Assembly: GCA_049318625.1 (NCBI GenBank)
Contig: JBMOGA010000060.1
Location: 1 to 22,900, forward strand
DNA from: JBMOGA01 sp049318625
GTDB lineage: Bacteria > Pseudomonadota > Alphaproteobacteria > Rhizobiales > Hyphomicrobiaceae
Direction of reading: 5' to 3'
Length of the DNA: 22,900 bases
A program made the translations under genes and the position numbers. Shown in pieces: positions 8,164-15,904 of the stretch (position 1 is the stretch's first letter; every line of letters begins with the position of its first letter). The notes below the pieces were generated by a model. That model ran no database searches, was not told the origin of the DNA, and was given only the letters and a program-made list of their open reading frames with translations.

Positions 8164-9342
8164 ATGAGTCCGACGATGCCGACCGGCCGTCATTTCTTGC
8201 AACTGCCCGGTCCGACCAACTGCCCGCTGCCGGTGCTGGCGGCGCTGGCGCTGCCGACCATCGATCATCGCGGCCCGAACTTCCAGACGCTGGCGCTCGA
8301 CGTGCTGACCCGCATCCGGCCGGTGTTCGGGACCACCCAGCCGGTGGTCATCTACCCGGCCAGCGGCACCGGCGCGTGGGAGGCGGCGCTCGCCAACACC
8401 TGCTCGGCGGGTGACCAGGTGCTCATGTTCGAGACCGGGCACTTCGCGACGCTGTGGCACCGTCTCGCCACCCGGCTCGGGCTGAAGCCCGAGTTCCTGG
8501 CCGGCGACTGGCGGACCGGCGTCGACGCCGCCCGCATCCAGGCGCGGCTCAGCGAGGACAAGGATCGGGCGATCCGCGCCGTCTGCGTCGTCCACAACGA
8601 GACGTCGACCGGCGTGGTGTCGGATGTCGCCGCCGTGCGCCGGGCCATCGACGCGGCGGGCCATCCGGCGCTGCTGCTCGTCGACACCATCTCCGGTCTC
8701 GGTTCGATGGTGTACGAGCACGACGCGTGGGGCGTCGACGTCACCATCTGCGGCTCGCAGAAGGGGCTGATGCTGCCGCCGGGGCTGTCGTTCAACGCCG
8801 TCTCCGAGAAGGCACGGGCGGCGGCCAAGACCGCCCGGATGCCACGCGCCTACTGGGAGTGGGAGGAGATGATCGCCAGCAACGCCAAGGGCTGGTTCCC
8901 GTCGACACCGGCGACCAATCTGCTGCAGGGACTCAGGGTCGCGCTCGATCTTCTGGAGGCGGAAGGCCTCGCCAACGTGTTCGCCCGCCACGAGCGGGCC
9001 GCGGAGGCGACCCGGCGGTGTGTGCGCCACTGGGGCCTCGAGATCGTGGCCAAGGCGCCGAGCGAGCAGTCCAGCGCGCTGACGGCGATCTTCACGCCGG
9101 AAGGCCATTCGGCCGACAAGCTGCGCAAGATCATCCTGGAGCGCGGGAACCTGTCGCTCGGCAGCGGTCTCGGCAAGCTCGCCGATCGCGTGTTCCGCAT
9201 CGGCCATCTCGGCGACTTCAACGAGCCGATGGTCACCGGCACGCTGGCGGCCGTGGAGATGGGACTCGCCGTCGCCGGCATCCCGCACCGGGCCGGCGGT
9301 GTCACGGCGGCGCTGGAATATCTCCAGGGGAACGCGCGCTAG
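8164..9342 (+). CDS. Serine-glyoxylate-type aminotransferase (PLP class V)
   Basis: This 392-residue fold-type I PLP enzyme aligns throughout with bacterial serine-glyoxylate aminotransferases (SgaA-like). Landmarks are the N-terminal PGPTN, then TIDHRGP, YPASGTGAWEAAL, the METGHFATLW-like segment MFETGHFATLW, VHNETSTGV, and DTISGLGSM. SQKGLMLPPG carries the likely PLP lysine near residue 201. Such enzymes make glycine from glyoxylate using serine, alanine or aspartate; the BhcA-type aspartate enzyme is a relative, but its Bhc partner genes are not nearby. I choose ATG at 8164 because GGGAG at 8153-8157 is six bases upstream; ATG 8158 would sit directly on the ribosome site. The gene is divergent from the dehydrogenase, which could supply glyoxylate. 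The amino donor is uncertain. Confidence 0.92.
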   Translation: MSPTMPTGRHFLQLPGPTNCPLPVLAALALPTIDHRGPNFQTLALDVLTRIRPVFGTTQPVVIYPASGTGAWEAALANTCSAGDQVLMFETGHFATLWHRLATRLGLKPEFLAGDWRTGVDAARIQARLSEDKDRAIRAVCVVHNETSTGVVSDVAAVRRAIDAAGHPALLLVDTISGLGSMVYEHDAWGVDVTICGSQKGLMLPPGLSFNAVSEKARAAAKTARMPRAYWEWEEMIASNAKGWFPSTPATNLLQGLRVALDLLEAEGLANVFARHERAAEATRRCVRHWGLEIVAKAPSEQSSALTAIFTPEGHSADKLRKIILERGNLSLGSGLGKLADRVFRIGHLGDFNEPMVTGTLAAVEMGLAVAGIPHRAGGVTAALEYLQGNAR

Positions 9343-10249
9343 GCGCGGCACCGACGCGGCGGGCGGCGTCGATGGCCTGCCCGATGACGGCGGCGAAGAT
9401 CATGGCGCCGCCGGTCACCACCGCGAGGCCGGGGCGCTCGCCGAAGGCCAGGGCCGCCCAGATCGGCGCGGCGATGGCCTCGGTCTGCGCCAGCATGGTC
9501 AGCGTCACCGCGCTGACGTGGCGGGAGCCCTGGCCGAACAGCCAAAGGCCGAGCGACAGCACGAAACCGCCGTGGACGAAGCCGATCAGTACGTTGGACA
9601 GTGGCGGCAGGAACGGTCCGCCGGCCACCAGCAGCACCAGCGCGGCGCTGCCGGTGGCGATCAGGCCGAAAGCGATCAGCAGCGCGTCGAGTGCGTGGGC
9701 GGCGGCGGCACGGGTCGCCAGCGTATAGCCGGCGAAGGTGGCGGCGGAGACCAGCGCGAGCGCGCGGCCGGTCCAGTTGCCGCCGGTGAAGTCGCCACCC
9801 ACCATCACCCAGACGCCGGCGACGGCGAGCGCGATGGCGAGCACCGTTCCGGTGGTCAGCCGTTCACCGAGCAGTGGACGGGCGAGGGCGGCGGCCATTA
9901 GTGGCGCCAGCGAGCACAGGAAGAACGTTTCGGCGAACGAGGAGACCTTGAGGGCCAGGATGAACGTCATCGCCGACAGCGCGATGGCGGCGCCGCCGAA
10001 CCAGCCGGCCAGCGGCAGGCGGGCGAGCTGGCGGGCGGGGCTCTCGGTGCCGCGCACGGCGGCGACGGCGACCAGCGCGGCGGTGAAACCGAGCGAGCGC
10101 CAGAACACGTACTGGAAGGCGTCGGCCTCGGCGGCGCCGCGAATGAAGAACACGCCGAGGCTCAGCACCAGCCCGCCGGATACGACGAACAGGCAGCCGC
10201 GGGCGTAGGGGCCGAGCAGGGTCGAGGCGGTGACGGCGGGGTTGGGCAG
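9302..10249 (-). CDS. EamA/DMT-superfamily transporter
   Basis: This integral membrane protein has two EamA repeats and about ten hydrophobic helices, typical of drug/metabolite exporters. Clear segments include VLSLGVFFIRGA, SFAETFFLCSLAPLMAAALARPLLGE at the end of the first repeat, and TMLAQTEAIAAPIWAALAFGE in the second. The start is unusual. The frame contains a GTG at 10168, but that would cut helix 1 in half (upstream in frame reads ARGCLFVVSGGL). The only candidate that keeps helix 1 and has a ribosome site is a CTG at 10249, with GGAG seven bases upstream, giving 315 residues. The 3' end overlaps the aminotransferase gene tail to tail by 41 bp. The substrate is unknown; an amino acid or metabolite is a guess from context. 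Confidence 0.85.
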   Translation of the reverse strand: MPNPAVTASTLLGPYARGCLFVVSGGLVLSLGVFFIRGAAEADAFQYVFWRSLGFTAALVAVAAVRGTESPARQLARLPLAGWFGGAAIALSAMTFILALKVSSFAETFFLCSLAPLMAAALARPLLGERLTTGTVLAIALAVAGVWVMVGGDFTGGNWTGRALALVSAATFAGYTLATRAAAAHALDALLIAFGLIATGSAALVLLVAGGPFLPPLSNVLIGFVHGGFVLSLGLWLFGQGSRHVSAVTLTMLAQTEAIAAPIWAALAFGERPGLAVVTGGAMIFAAVIGQAIDAARRVGAAPSARSPGDIPAPP

Positions 10250-10367
10250 GGGTGGACTCCGGCGTGTTGGGATCTTTCGGCGGCGGACGAGTTCCGGCGG
10301 CGCGACTTATTCATTCTGTTTCATGGCGCGGCGCAAGGGGGGCACGCGCACGATCGTCGACGGCCGG

Positions 10368-11567
10368 TCACCGCGGCTCGCGGGCGACCTCGTCGAAGAT
10401 GCGGGCGAACTCGACGGCGCCGGGCTTCTTCATGTGCACGTCCATGCGCTTTTCGAGTTCGACGAGCAGTTCGGCGGCGGTGCGCCCCTTGACCACCGGG
10501 TTGCGCTCGTAGCCGCCGCGCGAAAAGAAATTCGGCGTCGGCATGGTGCGTCCGACCGGCGTCATCATTTCGAGGCCGGTCGCCGGGCCGGCCAGGTTCA
10601 TCAGCTCGATCTCGGGGCCGGTCAGGGACGGCCGGCCTTCGCTGGCGGCCAGCTTGCGGATGTCGTTCAGCTTGGCGGCCTGCAACCAGGGGCCGATATC
10701 GCCGTCGAGGTTGAGGGCGTGTATGCCGAGCCCGGCGGGCGTGCCGCCGAAGCGGACGTGCGCCGCCCACTCGTTCGGCACCGCGCGCGCCTTGCTCAGC
10801 ATGCGCTGGACGATCTGCTGCTTGCGGCGCAGTTCGATGGCCCGGGCCTTGGGGATGCCGGGGGCAATGGCCATGCGGGCGAGGCGGGCGATGAACTCCG
10901 GGCCGTGCTTGACCAGTTCGTTCACGGAGTTGGCGTTGAGCAGCTGGGCGTAGCCGAGCGCGGTCGAGATGGCCTTGCCCTGGCCTGTCAAAGGATTGAT
11001 GCCGGACTGCATGTCGGCGGTGCCGATGCCGCCGGTCTCCAGCGCGTAGACGCGCACGATCTGGTCCTTGCCGAGGCCGAGGGCGAGTGATTCGCGGGCA
11101 TAGCGGCGCTTGAACTCGGGCTCGGGGACACGGGTGGGCTCGAAGCCGTAGACCGCCTTGGCATGCGCGCGGAAGTCGGCGACGGTCGGCACGGGATCGG
11201 CGGGCTTGGGCTGGCGCTCCTCCTCCTTGGCGAGCAGCGCGGCCAGTTCTGGGGTCAGCCGGGGGCCTTGGTACTCGGGAGGATACGTCGTGACGTAGTC
11301 GTCGGCGGTCGCCGGGGTGCCGGCCCGGATCCGCTTGCGCCGCTCGGTGCGCTTTTCGGAGACCGTCGACCAGTAGGCGGACGCCTCGGCCTCGTATTTG
11401 GCGCGGGCCTCCCGCCAGGCCTTGAGTTCGCGCTGCTGGCTCGACGTCAACCGTTCGATCAGGTCGGCGATGGGGTCCTGGGCGGCGGCGGGATGGACGG
11501 GCAGCGCGAGCGCCGCGAGTGCGGCGGCGAGCCCTATTGCGATCGCGTTTCGGCGCACCGGCCCCAT
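10368..11567 (-). CDS. Secreted protein of unknown function with a lysozyme-like segment
   Basis: This 399-residue protein begins with a clear Sec signal peptide (basic MGPVRRN, a hydrophobic alanine/leucine core, cleavage probably after AAA at residue 29), so it is periplasmic or exported. Residues about 40-85 are highly charged and probably coiled-coil. The most suggestive segment is residues 171-214, with ALETGG (Glu177) followed by STALGYAQLLNANS. That order of a Glu-Thr/Ser-Gly-Gly and a later G-x-x-Q-L resembles lytic transglycosylases and lysozyme-fold enzymes. The rest I do not recognise. ATG at 11567 is preferred because GGGAG precedes it by nine bases; a GTG eight codons upstream would put extra residues before the signal peptide. 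The gene is divergent from the Nudix gene. The function is not established. Confidence 0.75.
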   Translation of the reverse strand: MGPVRRNAIAIGLAAALAALALPVHPAAAQDPIADLIERLTSSQQRELKAWREARAKYEAEASAYWSTVSEKRTERRKRIRAGTPATADDYVTTYPPEYQGPRLTPELAALLAKEEERQPKPADPVPTVADFRAHAKAVYGFEPTRVPEPEFKRRYARESLALGLGKDQIVRVYALETGGIGTADMQSGINPLTGQGKAISTALGYAQLLNANSVNELVKHGPEFIARLARMAIAPGIPKARAIELRRKQQIVQRMLSKARAVPNEWAAHVRFGGTPAGLGIHALNLDGDIGPWLQAAKLNDIRKLAASEGRPSLTGPEIELMNLAGPATGLEMMTPVGRTMPTPNFFSRGGYERNPVVKGRTAAELLVELEKRMDVHMKKPGAVEFARIFDEVAREPR

Positions 11568-11747
11568 CGAAATCCGCTCCCGTGACTGCACGTCAGATCA
11601 GCGCCCGCCGTGTCGTAGCGACTTGCGGCGGCGGACGAAACCTCAGAAACGCGACGGCATGTAGGCACCGGGCTGGCTGACCCTGTCCGCCGGCCGCACA
11701 GAGGGCTCTTGCACGGCCCCCCGGGACATGGCCATAAGCTCAAGCTC

Positions 11748-12419
11748 ATGTCCGAAGATGAACCCTTGCAGACGCTCGGCGTTGCCGAGTTCGTGTCCCG
11801 TGCCCGCGCCGGGCTGCACGCGTCGCCGTCGGATTCGATCTTCGACCCGCGCACGGGGCGGAGCTGGGGGCGCAGCGATTTCGACCTCAACCCCGATCTG
11901 CTGGAGGACCTCGCGCTGATGGATCCGCCACGGCCGGCCGCGGTGCTGGTGCCGGTGGTCGTGCGGGAGACGCTGACGGTGCTGCTGACGCAGCGCACCG
12001 CGCACCTGTCGACCCACGCCGGGCAGATCTCGTTCCCGGGTGGCCGGGTCGACGCCGAGGACGAGACGCCGGTGCACGCGGCGCTGCGCGAGGCGGAGGA
12101 GGAGATCGGCCTCGAACGGCGGTTCGTCGAGCCGCTCGGGTTTCTCGACAGCTACCGGACCGGCACGGGGTACCGCATCATGCCGGTGGTGGCGCTGGTG
12201 GCGGCGGACCACACGCTGGCGCTGAATGCCGACGAGGTCGACGCCGCCTTCGAGGTGCCGCTGGCGTTCCTGATGAACCCGGCCAACCACCAGCGGCACG
12301 AGCGCGAATGGCGCGGACGCCAGCGGGCCTTCTACGCGATGCCGTTCGGCGAACGCTACATCTGGGGCGCGACCGCCGGCATGATCGTCAACATGCACGA
12401 GAGGCTGTTCGCGACATGA
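11748..12419 (+). CDS. Nudix hydrolase, CoA pyrophosphatase type
   Basis: This 223-residue cytoplasmic hydrolase carries both the CoA-pyrophosphatase signature (LLTQRTAHLSTHAGQ then ISFPGG, about residues 79-99) and a Nudix box just after it ending REAEEEIGL (about residues 114-122), with the metal-binding glutamates intact. The family cleaves CoA and related dinucleotides to 4'-phosphopantetheine and 3',5'-ADP. ATG 11748 is chosen because the protein then begins at MSEDEP; in-frame TTG 11709 is a weaker alternative. Its stop overlaps the next start as ATGA, so it is likely coupled with the DUF6111 gene and, further on, cca. The same trio occurs together in many alphaproteobacteria. Confidence 0.93.
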   Translation: MSEDEPLQTLGVAEFVSRARAGLHASPSDSIFDPRTGRSWGRSDFDLNPDLLEDLALMDPPRPAAVLVPVVVRETLTVLLTQRTAHLSTHAGQISFPGGRVDAEDETPVHAALREAEEEIGLERRFVEPLGFLDSYRTGTGYRIMPVVALVAADHTLALNADEVDAAFEVPLAFLMNPANHQRHEREWRGRQRAFYAMPFGERYIWGATAGMIVNMHERLFAT

Positions 12420-12682
12420 TCCGTATCGTCATCGAGAATGTGCTTCTCTTGCTGCTGCCGACCGCGATGTACATCGCCTACGTGATGCTGACGCGGCGGG
12501 GCGAAGACCCCAAGCGCGGCGTTCTGGACGACGCCCCGCTGATCTGGCTGTTCGCGTGCGGCGCCGTGCTGGTGGTCACGGTGCTGGTCGTGTTCGGAAG
12601 CACCACGGGCGGTAAGCCGAACCAGGGTTATGTGCCGCCGAGCCTCGACGGCGGTCACGTCAATCCTGGACAGATCCGGTGA
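12416..12682 (+). CDS. DUF6111 family small membrane protein
   Basis: This 88-residue protein has two hydrophobic helices (about residues 5-26, IENVLLLLLPTAMYIAYVML, and about 43-61, LIWLFACGAVLVVTVLVV). A short soluble tail follows, with the family-like YVPPSLDGGHVNPG. It looks like DUF6111, a small alphaproteobacterial family usually encoded between a Nudix CoA pyrophosphatase and a CCA-adding enzyme, exactly as here. The ATG overlaps the preceding stop by four bases, so translation is probably coupled. The function is unknown. I know the family by pattern and context, not by a database search. Confidence 0.82.
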   Translation: MIRIVIENVLLLLLPTAMYIAYVMLTRRGEDPKRGVLDDAPLIWLFACGAVLVVTVLVVFGSTTGGKPNQGYVPPSLDGGHVNPGQIR

Positions 12683-12710
12683 CGTCGAGGCCAGGGGAGA
12701 ATTCGCCCGT

Positions 12711-13970
12711 ATGAGCGCCGACGTTCTTCCATTCCCGTCGTCGCTGCCGCGTCTCGACGGGGCGGCGTGGCTGCGGCAGCCGCAGACTCAGGCGGTGCTG
12801 CAGGCGATCGCGGCGGCGGGCTACGAAGGCCGGGTGGTCGGCGGGGCGGTGCGCAACGCGCTGATCGGCAAGGCCGTCTCCGATATCGACATCGCCACCA
12901 ACGCGCCGCCCGACGAGGTGATGCGGCTCGCGCTTGCGGCCGGGTTCGCGGCGGTGCCGACCGGGATCGCGCACGGCACCATCACGGTGGTCGCGCATCA
13001 TCATCCGTTCGAAGTGACGACGTTGCGCGAGGATGTCGAGACGCACGGCCGGCATGCCACGGTGGCCTTCACCGCCGACTGGGCTGCGGATGCGCGTCGG
13101 CGCGATTTCACGATCAACGCGCTGTACTGCGCCGCCGACGGCACCGTGCACGATCCGCTCGGCGGGTGGCCCGATCTGGTGGCCCGGCGCATCCGCTTCA
13201 TCGGCGACGCCGGCCAGCGCATTCGCGAGGATTTCCTGCGGATCCTGCGGTTCTTCCGGTTCCATGCCGAGTATGCCGACGGGGCGCCGGATGCCACCGG
13301 CCTGCATGCGGCGGTGGTCGAGCGGGTCGGGCTCGCGCAGTTGTCGGGGGAGCGGGTTCGGCTCGAACTCGTCAAGCTGCTGGCGGCGCCCGGCGCGGTC
13401 GCGGCGATCGAGACGATGGCGGCCTACGGCCTGCTGACCGAGTTGCTGCCAGTGGCGCCGCGCCTCGGGCCGTTCGCGCGGCTGGCCGCGGCGGAAGAGC
13501 GGGCGGGACAGGCGCCGCGCCCGATGCTGCGGCTGGCGCTGCTGACGATCGCCGTCGCGGAGGATGCCGGCCGGGTCGCCACGCGGCTGCGGCTGTCGAA
13601 CGAGGAACGCGCCGTGCTGACGCGTCGGGGGCGGCGGCTCCGGGTCCGGCCGGAGGCCGGGGAGGCGGCCGCCAAGGTGGCGCTGTATCGGCTCGGCCGC
13701 GACGGGTACATCGAGGCCGTGCTGGCGTCCTGGGTCGAACTGGACCGGGCGAGCGAGCCGGTGTGGCTCGAACTGCTGTCGCTGCCGGATCGCTGGACGG
13801 TGCCGCGCCTGCCGGTGTCGGGCAACGACGTGCTGGCCCGGGGCGTCGCGCCCGGTGCCGCGGTCGGGCGGGCGCTCGGCCTGCTGGAGGAGGCGTGGAT
13901 CGCCGCCAGCATGCCCGACGACCGGGACTGGCTGTTGGCCCGCCTCGACGGTCTCGTCGAGAAACCTTGA
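12711..13970 (+). CDS. cca: CCA tRNA nucleotidyltransferase
   Basis: This 419-residue enzyme adds or repairs the 3' CCA end of tRNAs. The class II nucleotidyltransferase head is clear: VVGGAVRNALIG at about residues 42-53 and the metal-binding DID at 58-60. RRDFTINALY is near residue 130, and EDFLRILRFFRFHAEY near 172 marks the start of the RNA-binding helical part. The C-terminal half (GNDVLARGVAPGAAVGRAL) is also typical. ATG 12711 is preceded by GGGGAGA; the open frame extends upstream, but only into the DUF6111 gene. Length and motifs indicate an intact gene. Confidence 0.95.
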   Translation: MSADVLPFPSSLPRLDGAAWLRQPQTQAVLQAIAAAGYEGRVVGGAVRNALIGKAVSDIDIATNAPPDEVMRLALAAGFAAVPTGIAHGTITVVAHHHPFEVTTLREDVETHGRHATVAFTADWAADARRRDFTINALYCAADGTVHDPLGGWPDLVARRIRFIGDAGQRIREDFLRILRFFRFHAEYADGAPDATGLHAAVVERVGLAQLSGERVRLELVKLLAAPGAVAAIETMAAYGLLTELLPVAPRLGPFARLAAAEERAGQAPRPMLRLALLTIAVAEDAGRVATRLRLSNEERAVLTRRGRRLRVRPEAGEAAAKVALYRLGRDGYIEAVLASWVELDRASEPVWLELLSLPDRWTVPRLPVSGNDVLARGVAPGAAVGRALGLLEEAWIAASMPDDRDWLLARLDGLVEKP

Positions 13971-13983
13971 GAACCGTTTCGCT

Positions 13984-14011
13984 TTGAACCGGATCGCAAA
14001 CTTGCGCTAAT
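13984..14011 (+). promoter_or_regulatory. Possible promoter upstream of the small membrane protein
   Basis: TTGAAC (13984-13989) and GCTAAT (14006-14011) are separated by 16 bases, a reasonable vegetative-type promoter in an otherwise GC-rich gap. It sits about 50 bp before the ATG at 14061. No supporting operator is visible. Confidence 0.35.
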
Positions 14012-14022
14012 CATAAGCGTCT

Positions 14023-14041
14023 GGCCGCCGAAGGGGCGGCC
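14023..14041 (+). other. Hairpin in the cca / small ORF gap
   Basis: GGCCGCC and GGCGGCC form a perfect 7-bp stem around a GAAGG loop. No T-tract follows, so it may be a factor-assisted 3' end for cca or a 5'-leader hairpin of the next gene. Confidence 0.4.
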
Positions 14042-14060
14042 GCGTTGCGTGAGTTCCGTC

Positions 14061-14273
14061 ATGTCCGGCGACGACCATCCGCGTCCTGGGAGCGCCTTGC
14101 TGCTCTCGAGCCTGCTGTCCCTGGCGATCGTTCTGGCCCTGGTGGCGGGGTTGTTCGCGGTGACGCGGGCCGGCGGCGACGCCTTGCAGGAGATCGCCGG
14201 GCCGCTCGCGGTGGCGGCGCTGGTGCACCTGTGCGCGGCCGTCGCCATCGAGTATAGCCGCCGCCAGCACTGA
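14061..14273 (+). CDS. Small hypothetical membrane protein
   Basis: This 70-residue frame has strongly GC-biased third positions, like neighbouring real genes. It encodes two hydrophobic helices (ALLLSSLLSLAIVLALVAGLF and GPLAVAALVHLCAAVAI) joined by a short loop, with a basic C-terminus (EYSRRQH). The overlapping shadow frames lack this pattern. I do not recognise a family. The ATG at 14061 has only a weak GAG-type ribosome site; a GTG four codons upstream is possible. It precedes the ATP-grasp operon by about 160 bp and may or may not belong to it. Confidence 0.55.
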   Translation: MSGDDHPRPGSALLLSSLLSLAIVLALVAGLFAVTRAGGDALQEIAGPLAVAALVHLCAAVAIEYSRRQH

Positions 14274-14435
14274 CCTCGGTAAGCCGGGGCGCGCAAATTT
14301 CCACCGGACGACGGTCGTGGGGCATTGCACTTCGTGCTGTCCGCCGTCACCTTGCATTAAACTTGCATGTTGCGGGCTCCAGCGTGGGCGCGGGGTTGGT
14401 CGGTTGGCGGACGCCATCGACCGGTGGGGAGGACG

Positions 14436-15902
14436 ATGGGGACGCAGTCACAATCACAAGGGCAATCGCAGTCCCAATCGCAATCTCCGCGGGCTTTCGA
14501 CGAGATGCGGGGGACCGATGGGCAGATCCGGTCCGGCTACGAGGTGCTCGCCAACTGGCTGGAGCATACCCCGCTCGACATTCTCGGCGGGCGGCGGGCC
14601 GAGGCGGAGCTGTTCTTCCGGCGCATCGGCATCACCTTCAACGTCTACGGTGACGCGCAGGGGACGGAGCGTCTCATTCCGTTCGACATCATCCCGCGTG
14701 TGCTGACGTCGCTCGAATGGAACCGCTTGAAAAAGGGCCTCGAACAGCGCGTGCGGGCGCTGAATGCCTTCATTGCCGACGTGTACGGCGATCGCGCCAT
14801 CGTCAAGGCGGGCATCGTTCCGGAGGAACTCATCCTCCAGAACCCGGCGTTCCAGCCCGAGATGACGCGGATCGACCCGCCGGCCGGCGTCTATGTCCAC
14901 ATCTCCGGCATCGACGTCGTGCGGGTCGACGCCGACACGTTCTACGTGCTCGAGGACAATGCGCGCACGCCGTCCGGCGTGTCGTACATGCTGGAGAACC
15001 GCGAGGCTATGATCCGGCTGTTTCCCGAGCTGTTCGGGCAGCTCAAGGTGGCGCCGATCGAGAACTATACGGACCTGCTGCTGGAGACGCTGCGCTCGGT
15101 CGCGCCGAAGGCGGCGTCGGGCGAGCCGCGGGTGGTGCTGCTGACCCCCGGACAGTACAACTCGGCCTACTACGAGCACTCGTTCCTGGCCGACAAGATG
15201 GGCGTGGAGCTGGTCGAGGGCCGCGACCTGTTCGTGCGCAACAACGTCGTGTTCATGCGCACGACCGAGGGGCCGAAACGCGTCGACGTCATCTATCGGC
15301 GGATCGACGACGAATTCCTGGACCCGCTGGCGTTCAATCCGCACTCCGTGCTGGGTGTGCCGGGGCTCGTCTCTGCCTATAAATCGGGCAACGTGACGCT
15401 CGCCAACGCACTCGGCACCGGCGTCAGCGACGACAAGGCGATCTACAGCTACATGCCCGAGGTGGTGAAGTTCTTCCTCGGCGAGGAGCCGATCCTCAAG
15501 AACGTGCCGACGTGGCGGTGCCGCGAGCCGGACGCGCTCAAGTATGTGCTGTCGCATCTCGACGAGCTGGTCGTGAAAGAGGTGCACGGGTCGGGCGGCT
15601 ACGGCATGCTGGTCGGGCCGCATGCGTCGCGCGAGCAGCGCGCAGCGTTCGCGGAGAAGGTCAAGGCCGCGCCGCAGAACTTCATCGCCCAGCCGACCCT
15701 CGCGCTGTCGACGGTGCCTTGCTACGTGGAAAGCGGCATCGCCCCCCGGCACGTCGACCTGCGCCCCTACGTGCTGCTCGGCGCCGACGGCGTCCGGGTG
15801 GTGCCCGGCGGGCTGACGCGGGTGGCGCTGAAGGCCGGGTCGCTCGTCGTCAACTCATCGCAGGGCGGCGGTACCAAGGACACCTGGGTGGTGGAGGTTT
15901 GA
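14436..15902 (+). CDS. Circularly permuted ATP-grasp protein (CP_ATPgrasp_2 / COG2308)
   Basis: This 488-residue protein has the family's usual opening FDEMRGTDGQIRSGY, then RLIPFDIIPRVL, EWNRLKKGLEQRVRALNAF, VLEDNARTPSGVSYMLENR (part of the ATP/metal site) and VVKEVHGSGGYGMLVGP. Relatives are proposed carboxylate-amine (peptide) ligases whose substrates are unknown. GGGGAGG lies just before ATG 14436. Between that ATG and the conserved opening is an unusual extension of Thr/Ser-Gln repeats (residues 3-17), encoded by a CAATCN-like hexamer tract at 14442-14486. It opens a tight operon with alpha-E and transglutaminase-fold genes; the next start is two bases after this stop. The enzyme class is well supported; the product is not known. 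Confidence 0.92.
   Translation: MGTQSQSQGQSQSQSQSPRAFDEMRGTDGQIRSGYEVLANWLEHTPLDILGGRRAEAELFFRRIGITFNVYGDAQGTERLIPFDIIPRVLTSLEWNRLKKGLEQRVRALNAFIADVYGDRAIVKAGIVPEELILQNPAFQPEMTRIDPPAGVYVHISGIDVVRVDADTFYVLEDNARTPSGVSYMLENREAMIRLFPELFGQLKVAPIENYTDLLLETLRSVAPKAASGEPRVVLLTPGQYNSAYYEHSFLADKMGVELVEGRDLFVRNNVVFMRTTEGPKRVDVIYRRIDDEFLDPLAFNPHSVLGVPGLVSAYKSGNVTLANALGTGVSDDKAIYSYMPEVVKFFLGEEPILKNVPTWRCREPDALKYVLSHLDELVVKEVHGSGGYGMLVGPHASREQRAAFAEKVKAAPQNFIAQPTLALSTVPCYVESGIAPRHVDLRPYVLLGADGVRVVPGGLTRVALKAGSLVVNSSQGGGTKDTWVVEV
14442..14486 (+). repeat. In-frame hexanucleotide repeat encoding Ser-Gln
   Basis: Imperfect six-base units of the CAATCN/CAGTCN type encode a run of alternating Ser and Gln at the N-terminus of the ATP-grasp protein. 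Because the unit is six bases, slippage would change tract length by whole Ser-Gln pairs without breaking the frame. Confidence 0.75.
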
Positions 15903-15904
15903 CG

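Noticed and set aside
8164..9342. Beta-hydroxyaspartate cycle locus (BhcA)
   Set aside because: The aminotransferase is of the right superfamily, but no BhcB, BhcC, BhcD or IclR-type BhcR gene is nearby; the serine-glyoxylate type fits better.
8107..9351. Minus-strand frame opposite the aminotransferase
   Set aside because: Antisense of a well-conserved PLP enzyme with no recognisable motif of its own.
14023..14041. Rho-independent terminator after cca
   Set aside because: The stem is good, but there is no T-run, and it lies downstream of a promoter-like pair; listed only as a hairpin.
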